Source of the DNA: RGIG3009 sp045578625 | Lineage (GTDB): Bacteria > Bacillota > Clostridia > Oscillospirales > Acutalibacteraceae | DNA length: 37,726 bases | Direction: 5' to 3' | Assembly (NCBI GenBank): GCA_045578625.1 | Contig: JAZNKN010000037.1 | Coordinates: 1-37,726 of the forward strand | In this document: piece after piece, positions 6,036-13,316 of the stretch | Numbering within the stretch: position 1 is the stretch's first letter | Layout of the letters: each line of letters begins with the position of its first letter | Translations under genes and position numbers: made by a program | The notes under the pieces: model-generated | What the model was told of the DNA's origin: nothing | Databases searched by the model: none | Seen by the model: only the letters and a program-made list of their open reading frames with translations

Positions 6036-7598
6036 GTGACACCTACACCAGCTATTGAACTAAAGCATATCACCAAGACCTTCGGCAAGGTAGTTGCCAA
6101 CAAAAACGTGGATCTGATCGCCAATCGGGGCGAGATCCTGTCCATCCTGGGTGAGAACGGCAGCGGCAAGACCACTCTGATGAACATGATCTCCGGCATT
6201 TATTTCCCCGACGAGGGCGAGATCTTTATCGACGGCGAACCGGCGGTCATCGCGTCTCCCAAGGATGCGTTTGACTATAAGATCGGTATGATCCATCAGC
6301 ATTTCAAACTGGTGGACGTGTTCTCCGCCACCGAAAATATCGTGTTGGGCCTGAACGAGGGCGGCAAGTATGATCTGAAAGCCGCCAACGCACACGTGCG
6401 GGAGATCTGCGAGCGTTACGGCTTCGACATCGATCCCACCCAGAAGATCTACTCCATGTCCGTTTCGGAAAAGCAGACGGTGGAGATCATCAAGGTGCTG
6501 TACCGCGGTGCCGATATCCTGATTTTGGACGAGCCCACCGCCGTGCTGACCCCGCAGGAAACGCAGAAGCTGTTTACCATCCTGCGTCGTATGCGTGACG
6601 ACGGCAAGGCGATCATCATCATCACCCATAAGCTGCACGAGGTGCTGTCGCTGTCCGACCGCGTCGCCGTGCTACGCAAGGGCGAATACGTCGGCACGGT
6701 CAACACCGCCGAAACGAGCGAGTCCGAGCTGACCGAAATGATGGTGGGCAAGAAAGTCACCCTCAACATTGACCGCAGTGAACCCAAAGACCCTACCGAT
6801 CGTCTGGTGGTGCAGGATATCACCTGCGTCAACCGTCAGGGTGTGTGCGTGTTGGACGACGTGTCCTTCACCGCCCGCTCGGGTGAGATCCTGGGTATCG
6901 CCGGTATCGCCGGCTCGGGCCAACGCGAACTGCTGGAGGCCATCGCCGGTCTGCAGCACCTCAAAGAAGGCGATATTTACTACCACAATCCCAAGACCGG
7001 CGACGTGGAGGAGCTCCGCAACAAGACCCCCATGCAGATCCGCGAACTGGGCGTGCGTCTCTCCTTCGTTCCGGAGGACCGCCTCGGTATGGGTCTGGTC
7101 GGCAATATGGATATCATTGATAATATGATGCTCCGCAGCTATCGCAAGGGACATTCGATGTTCCTGCAGCGCAAAAAGCCGCGCGATCTGGCAGAGCATA
7201 TCATCGAGGATCTGCAGGTCGTCACCCCCAGCGCCCACACGCCGGTGCGTCGGCTGTCCGGCGGCAACGTACAAAAGGTGCTGGTCGGCCGTGAGATCGC
7301 CGCTTCCCCCACCGTGCTGATGGCGGCGTATCCGGTGCGCGGTCTGGATATCAACTCCTCCTACACCATCTACAACCTGCTGAATCAGCAGAAGGAAAAC
7401 GGGGTTGCCGTCATATTCGTGGGCGAGGATCTGGACGTGCTGTTGGAGCTGTGTGACCGCATTCTGGTCATCGGCTCGGGCAAGATCACCGGTCTGGTCG
7501 ATGCCCGCACCACCACCAAGGAAGAGATCGGTCTGCTGATGACCAAGGGCGGCGTTGAGGCTGCCGAAACAACGGATGGAGGTGAGCCGAATGCGTGA
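6036..7598 (+). CDS. Nucleoside ABC transporter, ATP-binding protein (NupO/YufO-like)
   Basis: A 520-residue ATPase with two fused nucleotide-binding domains, the format of nucleoside and sugar importers of the BMP class. The first domain has Walker A GENGSGKTT (39-47), signature SVSEKQTVEI and Walker B DILILDEPTAVLTPQE. The second has a loosened Walker A (GIAGSGQRE), signature LSGGNVQKVLVGREI and a Walker B in which the usual acidic pair is replaced (VLMAAYPVRGLDI). A degenerate second site is normal for this family, so one site probably does the hydrolysis. The start is GTG at 6036, eight bases after AAAGGAGG. The stop codon overlaps the ATG of the next gene by 8 nt, so the two are translationally coupled. 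It energises uptake through the permeases at 7591 and 8706. Confidence 0.93.
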   Translation: MTPTPAIELKHITKTFGKVVANKNVDLIANRGEILSILGENGSGKTTLMNMISGIYFPDEGEIFIDGEPAVIASPKDAFDYKIGMIHQHFKLVDVFSATENIVLGLNEGGKYDLKAANAHVREICERYGFDIDPTQKIYSMSVSEKQTVEIIKVLYRGADILILDEPTAVLTPQETQKLFTILRRMRDDGKAIIIITHKLHEVLSLSDRVAVLRKGEYVGTVNTAETSESELTEMMVGKKVTLNIDRSEPKDPTDRLVVQDITCVNRQGVCVLDDVSFTARSGEILGIAGIAGSGQRELLEAIAGLQHLKEGDIYYHNPKTGDVEELRNKTPMQIRELGVRLSFVPEDRLGMGLVGNMDIIDNMMLRSYRKGHSMFLQRKKPRDLAEHIIEDLQVVTPSAHTPVRRLSGGNVQKVLVGREIAASPTVLMAAYPVRGLDINSSYTIYNLLNQQKENGVAVIFVGEDLDVLLELCDRILVIGSGKITGLVDARTTTKEEIGLLMTKGGVEAAETTDGGEPNA

Positions 7599-8709
7599 AA
7601 AGGCTGTGAAAAAACATCACCGTGAACCGCTGATCCACATTGCCAAGCGCGATGACCTGCCCGGTTGGAAGGCGTGGCTCATCCGCGGAGCCACGATCGT
7701 GCTCGCCCTGCTGCTGATCGGTGTCATCTCGGTGCTGCTCACCGAGAAAAGCTTTGCAGATATCTATAACACGATGTTCCTCGGCGCCTTTGGCCGTATT
7801 CTGGAGGGCCGCACCCAAATGATGTGGAAATTCCTGCAGGATACCGCCATTCTGCTCTGCCTGTCACTGGCCGTGACCCCCGCGTTTAAGATGAAATTCT
7901 GGAACTGCGGTGCGGAAGGTCAGGCGCTCATCGGCGGTCTCGCCGCGATGATCTGTATGATGCATCTCGGCGGCAAGCTACCGGAGATCGTGCTCGTGCC
8001 GATCGTTGCTCTGGCAAGCATCGTCACCGGCGCTGCATGGGGTCTCATCCCCTCTATCTTCAAGGCACAGTACGGCACCAACGAAACGCTGTTTACCCTG
8101 ATGATGAACTACGTCGCCACCCAGATCGTTTCCTACTACGTGGGTATGTCCAGCGGCGGCTCGCAGGTCATTCAGCCGGTCGAGACCGGCGCCCTGCCGG
8201 TCATCGGCGATAACGAGTATCTCCTCAACATTCTGATCGTCGTTGTGGCGATGGTCGTAATGTTCGTATACCTCAAATACAGCAAGCAGGGCTATGAGAT
8301 CGCGGTCGTGGGCGAAAGCCAGAACACGGCGCGCTACGTGGGTATCAACGTCAAGAAGGTCATGCTCCGTACAATGCTGATCTCGGGTGCGATCTGCGGC
8401 GTTGCCGGTCTGCTGCTGGTGGCAGGCAACGACCATTCCATCAACAAAAACACCATCGGCGGTCAAGGCTTCACCGCCATTATGATCTCTTGGCTCGGCC
8501 AGTTCAATCCCTTCATTATGGCACTGATGACCGCGCTGCTGACCTTTGTCACCAGCGGCTCCGCCAAGGTGGCAGACTCGCTGGGCCTGAACAGTTCGTT
8601 TGCTGACATCACGGCCGGTATCGTCGTTCTGATGCTGGTCGGTTGCGAATTCCTGATCCGCTACACCGTCAAGCTCCGTCGTACAAAGAAAGAGGAGGCG
8701 ATTGTATGA
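7591..8709 (+). CDS. Nucleoside ABC transporter permease (NupP-like, BPD_transp_2)
   Basis: A 372-residue membrane protein of the branched-chain/nucleoside permease family. After a basic cytoplasmic N-terminus come hydrophobic segments from about residue 30 (ATIVLALLLIGVISVLL) to the end. Family landmarks are FWNCGAEGQALIGGL, YGTNETLFTLMMNY and VVGESQNTARYVGIN, the last being the cytoplasmic EAA-like loop that touches the ATPase. The ATG at 7591, inside the end of the ATPase gene, follows GGAGGTG and was preferred over an upstream in-frame ATG at 7555. It ends with a 4-nt ATGA overlap with the second permease. Together they form the channel for nucleosides delivered by the BMP lipoprotein. 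Confidence 0.93.
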   Translation: MREKAVKKHHREPLIHIAKRDDLPGWKAWLIRGATIVLALLLIGVISVLLTEKSFADIYNTMFLGAFGRILEGRTQMMWKFLQDTAILLCLSLAVTPAFKMKFWNCGAEGQALIGGLAAMICMMHLGGKLPEIVLVPIVALASIVTGAAWGLIPSIFKAQYGTNETLFTLMMNYVATQIVSYYVGMSSGGSQVIQPVETGALPVIGDNEYLLNILIVVVAMVVMFVYLKYSKQGYEIAVVGESQNTARYVGINVKKVMLRTMLISGAICGVAGLLLVAGNDHSINKNTIGGQGFTAIMISWLGQFNPFIMALMTALLTFVTSGSAKVADSLGLNSSFADITAGIVVLMLVGCEFLIRYTVKLRRTKKEEAIV

Positions 8710-9692
8710 TTAACCAGATCACGCGCGCCATTATGCTGAGCGTTCCTCTTTTGTTCGGCTCCACCGGTGAGATCATCACGGAAAAATCCGGTCACCTCAA
8801 CCTCGGTATCCCCGGCATTATGTACGTCGGCGGCATCAGCGGTGTCATTGGCGCGTTCCTGTATGAGACCGCCTGCGGCAACGAGCTGGCAGCAATGAAT
8901 CCGTTGTTGGCCATCCTCATTCCTCTGTTAGCTTCCATCATCGGCTCGGTCGTTATGGGTCTGATCTACAGCTTCCTCACCGTCACGCTGCGTGCCAACC
9001 AGAACGTCACCGGTCTGGCGCTGACGACGTTCGGTATCGGTATCGGCAACTTCTTCGGCGGTTCGCTCATCAAGCTGGTGGAAAGCGATATGCCCTCCAT
9101 CACGCTGAGCAATACCAGCTCGTTTTTCAACGTCTCTCTCCCCTTTGCGGAGGACCTCGGCTGGTTCGGTAAGATCTTCTTATCACACGACTTCCTGACG
9201 TACACCGCCTTTGCCGTAGCGCTGATCGCCTCGTTCGTGCTGACCCGCACCCGCATCGGCCTAAACCTGCGCGCAGTGGGTGAAGATCCCGCCACGGCGG
9301 ATGCCGCGGGTATCAACGTCACGCGGTACAAATACGTTTCTACCTGCATCGGCAGCGCCATCGCGGGTCTGGGCGGCTTGCAATACGTTATGGCCTACGC
9401 CGACGGCGTATGGTCAAACGATGCGTTCGGCGACCGTGGCTGGATGGCGATCGCGCTGGTCATCTTCGCTTTGTGGAAGCCCCACATGGCGATCGTCGGC
9501 TCACTGCTGTTCGGTGCGCTGTGCAATGCACATAACTATATCACCGGTCTGGACACCAACACGCAGGAGCTGTTCAAGATGCTCCCCTACATCGCTACCT
9601 TGGTGGTACTCATCATCACCAGTATGCGCAAAAAACGCGAGCATCAGCCTCCGGCCGGTCTCGGCCTCCCCTACTTCCGCGAAGAGCGGTAA
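8706..9692 (+). CDS. Nucleoside ABC transporter permease (NupQ-like, BPD_transp_2)
   Basis: The 328-residue second permease begins MINQITRAIMLSVPL and shows the conserved ITEKSGHLNLGIPGIMYVGG block of this subfamily, typical of the NupQ/YufQ partner. It has many hydrophobic segments and a cytoplasmic loop AVGEDPATADAAGIN that parallels the loop of the first permease. The start overlaps the previous stop codon (ATGA), which indicates translational coupling. The transcript ends at the strong hairpin at 9701. With the ATPase and the lipoprotein at 4718 it completes a nucleoside importer next to xpt. Confidence 0.93.
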   Translation: MINQITRAIMLSVPLLFGSTGEIITEKSGHLNLGIPGIMYVGGISGVIGAFLYETACGNELAAMNPLLAILIPLLASIIGSVVMGLIYSFLTVTLRANQNVTGLALTTFGIGIGNFFGGSLIKLVESDMPSITLSNTSSFFNVSLPFAEDLGWFGKIFLSHDFLTYTAFAVALIASFVLTRTRIGLNLRAVGEDPATADAAGINVTRYKYVSTCIGSAIAGLGGLQYVMAYADGVWSNDAFGDRGWMAIALVIFALWKPHMAIVGSLLFGALCNAHNYITGLDTNTQELFKMLPYIATLVVLIITSMRKKREHQPPAGLGLPYFREER

Positions 9693-9700
9693 CACAAACC

Positions 9701-9742
9701 AAAAACCGCGGAGCATCCCACCGGATGCTCCGCGGTTTTTCT
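9701..9742 (+). terminator. Intrinsic terminator of the nucleoside uptake operon
   Basis: An 18-bp uninterrupted stem (AAAAACCGCGGAGCATCC with its complement, four-base loop) ends in TTTTT. It would end the nup-type operon. Confidence 0.9.
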
Positions 9743-9782
9743 GTTCCCTCTCACATTGCTATTTGTAGGCGAGAAACACCCC

Positions 9783-9868
9783 GGCTCCCCCGCAAATTCA
9801 CACGCTCTCATTAAAACATCGTAGGGGGCGGCGCCTTCGACGACCTGCCAACATTGGCGCACCCTACG
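9783..9868. repeat. Dispersed intergenic repeat, copy 1
   Basis: GGCTCCCCCGCAAATTC up to about 9850 is nearly identical to 24796-24862, sharing CATCGTAGGGGGCGGCGCC. Here the element also closes on itself: CGTAGGG at 9820 is mirrored by CCCTACG at 9862. It is probably a non-autonomous palindromic element. Confidence 0.7.
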
Positions 9869-9877
9869 GTGCAAACC

Positions 9878-10057
9878 TCAAAACAGATCCCCTAACTCCT
9901 CCGCCAACTCACTCATATTCTTAAGCGCCTTGCCCACCGTCTTTTTCATTCCTTTTTTTCCGGTGTGCGCATACTGGTTGGCGATGACGCCGGTAACACA
10001 CCCCACGGCAATACCGATACCCATACCCTTAGCAAATTTCATAAACCCTTTGCTCAT
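9878..10057 (-). CDS. Small YtxH-like membrane-associated protein
   Basis: A 59-residue protein (MSKGFMKFAKGMGIG at its start) with one glycine-rich hydrophobic segment (GMGIGIAVGCVTGVIA) followed by a basic, amphipathic tail ending SELAEELGDLF. The arrangement resembles YtxH/general-stress-type small proteins, in which a single N-terminal segment sits in the membrane and the tail stays in the cytosol. The start at 10057 is supported by AAAGGAG nine bases upstream; a much longer open frame reaching 10372 crosses a promoter and is not credible. No function can be assigned. It diverges from the MATE gene. Confidence 0.65.
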   Translation of the reverse strand: MSKGFMKFAKGMGIGIAVGCVTGVIANQYAHTGKKGMKKTVGKALKNMSELAEELGDLF

Positions 10058-10138
10058 ACTGCCCAGCTCCTTTTGTGTTGTTACGGTTAGCATTTCCACT
10101 ACCCTCAAAAATTTCCGCGGAATATTCTGGTAATGGGA

Positions 10139-10166
10139 TTGACAAATTTTTTGCATGTGGTATGGT
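10139..10166 (+). promoter_or_regulatory. Promoter of the MATE transporter gene
   Basis: TTGACA, 16 bases, TATGGT. The resulting leader of about 130 nt contains a perfect 10-bp hairpin at 10178-10201 (GATGTTTTTC-CTCC-GAAAAACATC) and a smaller GGCAAG/CTTGCC hairpin. There is no T-run after either, so they are not terminators on this strand. Confidence 0.5.
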
Positions 10167-10305
10167 GTACGCGTAAGGATGTTTTTCCTCCGAAAAACAT
10201 CAAAAAACGACCCCAATAAAGCAGCATTTGGCAAGACACCCTTGCCGCCGCGTACTGCAATCAAGGCAAGCGACGATTTTAGTGACACTGTTAAGGAGGC
10301 ACACC

Positions 10306-11826
10306 ATGACCAATCGTGCAAAGCGTGACCTGTGTACCGGGCCGTTGCTTCCCAAGATGTTCTTTTACGCACTCCCCGTCATTGCAACGGGTGTTCTGCA
10401 GGTGCTGTACAACGCCGCGGACACCTTCGTTGTCGCGTTGTCTCCGGCGGGCGACACCGCCGTTGCGGCGATCTCTGCCACCGGCTCTCTGACCAATCTC
10501 ATCGTCAACCTGTTCATCGGTCTGTGTACCGGCGTTCTCACCGTTGTGGCGCGCCATATCGGCGCCCACCGCCAAAAGCGTGTGCGCCAAAGCGTCCACA
10601 CCGCGATGACCCTCTCGCTGATCTGCGGCTTCTTTTTGATGATCGCCGGCTTCCTTCTATCCAAGCCGCTGCTCATACTGATGGGCACCGGCGCAGACAA
10701 TGCGGTGGTTCTGGAAAAGGCCACGCTGTATATGCGTATCTACTTCCTCGGTATGCCGGGCTTTATGGTATATAACTTCGGCGCTGCCATCCTGCGCGCC
10801 GCCGGCGACACCAAGCGTCCGCTGTGGTTCCTCGCCTTTTCGGGGATGGCGAACGTCATCCTCAACCTGTTCTTCGTGTTGGTCTGCGGTATGGACGTGG
10901 CCGGTGTCGGCATCGCCACCATCGTCTCGCAGTATATTTCCGCCATACTGGTACTTATCGCGCTGCTGCGTGAGACCAGCAACATCCGCTTGGAGGTATC
11001 GCACCTGCGCATCTATCCCAAGCGCCTTGGTGAGATCCTACGTCTCGGCATCCCCTCGGGTATCCAATCGTCGCTGTTCTCTTTCTCCAATGTGCTCATC
11101 CAATCCACCATCAACAGTTTCGGTGCGACACACATGGCGGCCGCCGGTGCCTCCGGCCAGATCGAAAATATCATATACACCGCTATGAGCGGTTTTTACA
11201 CCACCACCATGGCATTCACCAGCCAGAACTTCGGCGCGCGCAAAAAGCGCCGCATCCGTCAGATCAACGTGTACGGTCACCTGCTGGATGCCGCCTTTGC
11301 CATCGGGATCGGCCTGATCGTTTTGCTGTTTTCGCACCATCTTCTCCACCTGTTCCTGGACTCGGAGGTATCCATTCAGGCGGCACAGATGCGTTTGCGG
11401 ATCATCGCTCTCTCCACGTTCCTATGCGGTGCGATGGACGTTCAATCGGCACATCTGCGCGGTCTGGGCTTTTCCATCGTCCCGATGTTCGTCACCCTGG
11501 CCGGTGTCTGCGCTCTGCGTATCGTATGGGTCTTGGTGGTACTGCCACTGTTTACCGACACCGCACTCCGTTGGCAGATGCTGTTCCTCTGCTATCCGAT
11601 CACGTGGTTGCTCACCGTATCCTGCCACCTCATCTATACCCGCTCGGTAGACCGTCGGGTGTTCCGTCTCCTCTCGGATGATGACGAGGAGGCGCAAACC
11701 GCCACGCAAGAGGAGATCACCGAGCAGGACGATCCGCTTGTGGACGATTTTGATGACGACAGCGACGAGGACGACATCGTCGCCCCCACCCCGTCCTTCG
11801 TTGACAAAGAAGAATACACACAATAA
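10306..11826 (+). CDS. MATE family efflux transporter
   Basis: A 506-residue transporter with about twelve hydrophobic segments in two halves, the MATE layout of two six-helix bundles. Typical features are PKMFFYALPVIATGVLQVLYNAADTF (split here as the N-terminal helix), the family's interior SGxPSGIQS-type motif (LGIPSGIQSSLFSFSN) and ASGQIENIIYTAMSGFY. Proteins of this kind export drugs or metabolites in exchange for Na+ or H+. The ATG at 10306 follows TAAGGAGG. The last 45 or so residues form an unusual acidic tail rich in Asp and Glu (DDFDDDSDEDD), likely cytoplasmic and disordered. The substrate is unknown. The gene ends at a bidirectional terminator shared with the TSCPD gene. Confidence 0.9.
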   Translation: MTNRAKRDLCTGPLLPKMFFYALPVIATGVLQVLYNAADTFVVALSPAGDTAVAAISATGSLTNLIVNLFIGLCTGVLTVVARHIGAHRQKRVRQSVHTAMTLSLICGFFLMIAGFLLSKPLLILMGTGADNAVVLEKATLYMRIYFLGMPGFMVYNFGAAILRAAGDTKRPLWFLAFSGMANVILNLFFVLVCGMDVAGVGIATIVSQYISAILVLIALLRETSNIRLEVSHLRIYPKRLGEILRLGIPSGIQSSLFSFSNVLIQSTINSFGATHMAAAGASGQIENIIYTAMSGFYTTTMAFTSQNFGARKKRRIRQINVYGHLLDAAFAIGIGLIVLLFSHHLLHLFLDSEVSIQAAQMRLRIIALSTFLCGAMDVQSAHLRGLGFSIVPMFVTLAGVCALRIVWVLVVLPLFTDTALRWQMLFLCYPITWLLTVSCHLIYTRSVDRRVFRLLSDDDEEAQTATQEEITEQDDPLVDDFDDDSDEDDIVAPTPSFVDKEEYTQ

Positions 11827-11830
11827 ACAA

Positions 11831-11867
11831 AAGGCTCCGAAGCGATCCTTCGGAGCCTTACTTTTTT
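11831..11867. terminator. Bidirectional terminator
   Basis: A 12-bp stem (AAGGCTCCGAAG / CTTCGGAGCCTT) has TTTTTT on the + side and TTTTG on the minus side. It separates the converging MATE and TSCPD genes. Confidence 0.85.
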
Positions 11868-11869
11868 GT

Positions 11870-12118
11870 TTACTCATCCAACGCCTGCTGCAGCGCAGCC
11901 GCCAACTGATCGGGGCAGGAGGTGGGTTTGAAACCACAACGGATCCCCTGCAGACGACGGATCGCCTCTTCGGCGGGCATCCCCTCGACCAACGCCGCCA
12001 CGCCCTGCGTATTGCCGGCGCAGCCGCCCTCAAATCGGACGTTTTTTACCGTGCCGTCCTCCAGATCAAACGTGACCGAGCGCGAGCATACGCCGCGCGT
12101 TATGTAACGGTGAGTCAT
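11870..12118 (-). CDS. TSCPD domain protein (TIGR03905 family)
   Basis: An 82-residue protein containing the name-giving TSCPDQLA motif at about residues 66-73, together with CSRSVTFDLEDG and FEGGCAGNTQGVAALVEG. These are the conserved parts of the TIGR03905 family of small proteins related to a C-terminal domain of ribonucleotide reductases. Three cysteines could bind a metal, but the function is unknown. The ATG at 12118 is two bases after the stop of the PHP gene, and its ribosome site (AAGGATGA) lies inside that gene's end, so the pair forms an operon. It ends at the terminator at 11831. Confidence 0.9.
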   Translation of the reverse strand: MTHRYITRGVCSRSVTFDLEDGTVKNVRFEGGCAGNTQGVAALVEGMPAEEAIRRLQGIRCGFKPTSCPDQLAAALQQALDE

Positions 12119-12120
12119 TG

Positions 12121-12999
12121 TTATTCATCCTTTCCGGAGCGCTGCGCGCGGACCTTTTTCTCCTTATAGGCCAACAACGCGTCCGCCTGCTCGTCTGGCA
12201 CCGGTGTCGAGCCCAACGGCCGTACCGTGCGGGCATACATGCCGTGGAAATCTGAGCCGCCGGTCGCCACCAAACCGCGTTCGCGGGTGAGTGTCAGCAG
12301 TTGCTCCGTCTGCTCCGGCGTGTGTGCGTGATGCCACACCTCCACACCGTCCAGCCCCTGCTCGATCAGCTCCTCCAGCAGCGCTTCGTTGTGATAGCCG
12401 TACGGATGCGCCAGCACCGCGATACCGCCCGCCTCGTGGACGGCCCCCAGCACGTCCCGCACGTCGGGGAGCGTCATGGATGCCTTGGCGCTACCGCTTT
12501 CACCAAACAGCTTTTCATACAGGTCGCCGTAAATGCTGTCCGCATAACCGGCATCCATCAGCGCGTGCATAATGTGCTGCTGATAAATATTCGTACTGCC
12601 GGTGGCGCACCTGACCACCAGATCCGGCGTAATGGGATAGTAGCGCATCACCTTGCGGATCATCTCCATCGAGGCGGCGCGGCGACTCTCGCCGATACGG
12701 CGGCACAGCCCCTCCAACCGATCTGGATGGTCGCACTGGTAGCACAGCAAGTGCGCCTTGTTTCCGCGCTGTTCATCCACCGTGGAAAACTCCACACCGT
12801 GAATAACGCGCAGTCCCATCCGCTTTCCCAGAATAACAGCACGCGTCGCACCGGCCGTGGAATCGTGGTCGGTGACGGCAAGCGCGCCCAGTCCGCGACG
12901 CTTTGCAATGCTGAGCAGTTCCTCAATGCCCAGCGAACCGTCGGAGATTTTTGTGTGACAGTGCAGATCGATCGCCAAGATGATACCCTCCTGCGGCAT
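12121..12999 (-). CDS. PHP domain metal-dependent phosphoesterase
   Basis: A 292-residue protein with the four PHP motifs: DLHCHTKISDGS (residues 11-22), AVTDHDSTAG, HGVEFST and the late GSDFHG, plus VLAHPYG. The His and Asp of these motifs bind the metals. Relatives hydrolyse phosphate esters such as 3',5'-nucleoside bisphosphates (RnaM/YciV-like), but the substrate is not proved here. Two starts are possible: ATG 12999 (GGAG seven bases upstream) and TTG 12978, which follows a better AGGAGGG and gives the family-like N-terminus MAIDLHCHT. It is cotranscribed with the TSCPD gene. Confidence 0.9.
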   Translation of the reverse strand: MPQEGIILAIDLHCHTKISDGSLGIEELLSIAKRRGLGALAVTDHDSTAGATRAVILGKRMGLRVIHGVEFSTVDEQRGNKAHLLCYQCDHPDRLEGLCRRIGESRRAASMEMIRKVMRYYPITPDLVVRCATGSTNIYQQHIMHALMDAGYADSIYGDLYEKLFGESGSAKASMTLPDVRDVLGAVHEAGGIAVLAHPYGYHNEALLEELIEQGLDGVEVWHHAHTPEQTEQLLTLTRERGLVATGGSDFHGMYARTVRPLGSTPVPDEQADALLAYKEKKVRAQRSGKDE

Positions 13000-13059
13000 C
13001 CTGCCGCTCCAAGAAAAAAACGCCTACCGTGGCGAAAAACTTTCCGCCACATTGTTTCC

Positions 13060-13089
13060 AGTATACACCAAAAACCCTTAAAAACGCAA
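13060..13089 (-). promoter_or_regulatory. Promoter of the PHP-TSCPD operon
   Basis: Minus strand TTGCGT, 18 bases, TATACT, with a predicted start about 50 nt before the ATG at 12999. It diverges from the mgtE promoter. Confidence 0.55.
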
Positions 13090-13108
13090 GAGATTTTGCC
13101 ATTTTTTC

Positions 13109-13137
13109 TTGCTTTTTCTCTGTGGCGGGGGTATAAT
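13109..13137 (+). promoter_or_regulatory. Promoter of mgtE
   Basis: TTGCTT, 17 bases, TATAAT. The predicted start near 13144 gives a 173-nt leader ending at the mgtE ATG, with the leader-peptide ribosome site in its first 15 nt. Confidence 0.75.
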
Positions 13138-13166
13138 AGACGCAGATCACCGAAAGGAAGTGAAAC

Positions 13167-13208
13167 GTGTGGACGCAGCCGTTCCCCGAAGTAGAAACTG
13201 CACATTAA
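13167..13208 (+). CDS. Putative mgtE leader peptide (13 codons)
   Basis: GTG at 13167 follows AAAGG at nine bases' distance and opens a 13-codon frame read as MWTQPFPEVETAH, ending in TAA at 13206. It is the only such frame with a reasonable ribosome site, and it starts about 23 nt after the predicted transcript start. The central PFPEVE combines prolines and acidic residues. That recalls MgtL and MgtP, the enterobacterial leader peptides whose Pro/acidic codons let ribosome behaviour report Mg2+ level. The stop codon itself begins the segment that can pair with the terminator arm. A ribosome finishing the peptide would therefore cover that segment. Translation is inferred, not shown; a frame this short could occur by chance. 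Confidence 0.45.
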   Translation: MWTQPFPEVETAH

Positions 13209-13316
13209 AACAGGCGGTCTGTACGTTCACAGCCATCCGTCGGAGATGACCCCGTGTCATCCCCGCTATCGTGCTATGCCCGACCTCCTGTTTTACAAGA
13301 ACAGGAGGTCTTTTTT
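13206..13316 (+). promoter_or_regulatory. Terminator/antiterminator switch in the mgtE leader
   Basis: GACCTCCTGTT (13282-13292) pairs perfectly with AACAGGAGGTC (13300-13310), followed by six T and then the mgtE ATG. The 3' arm contains the AGGAGG ribosome site, so the hairpin blocks both transcription and translation. An upstream segment TAAAACAGGCGGTC (13206-13219) can instead pair with 13282-13295, 13 of 14 bases, to form an antiterminator. A small hairpin GATGAC/GTCATC (13245-13260) lies between. I do not recognise an M-box. Confidence 0.8.

Noticed and set aside
9878..10372. Longer 164-codon version of the small YtxH-like gene
   Set aside because: The extension runs across the divergent MATE promoter and has no ribosome site, whereas the ATG at 10057 has AAAGGAG at good spacing.
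13144..13316. M-box (Mg2+) riboswitch before mgtE
   Set aside because: I looked for the conserved GGTGAGGCTCCT-type core and its companion blocks and did not find them. The leader has switch architecture but of another kind.
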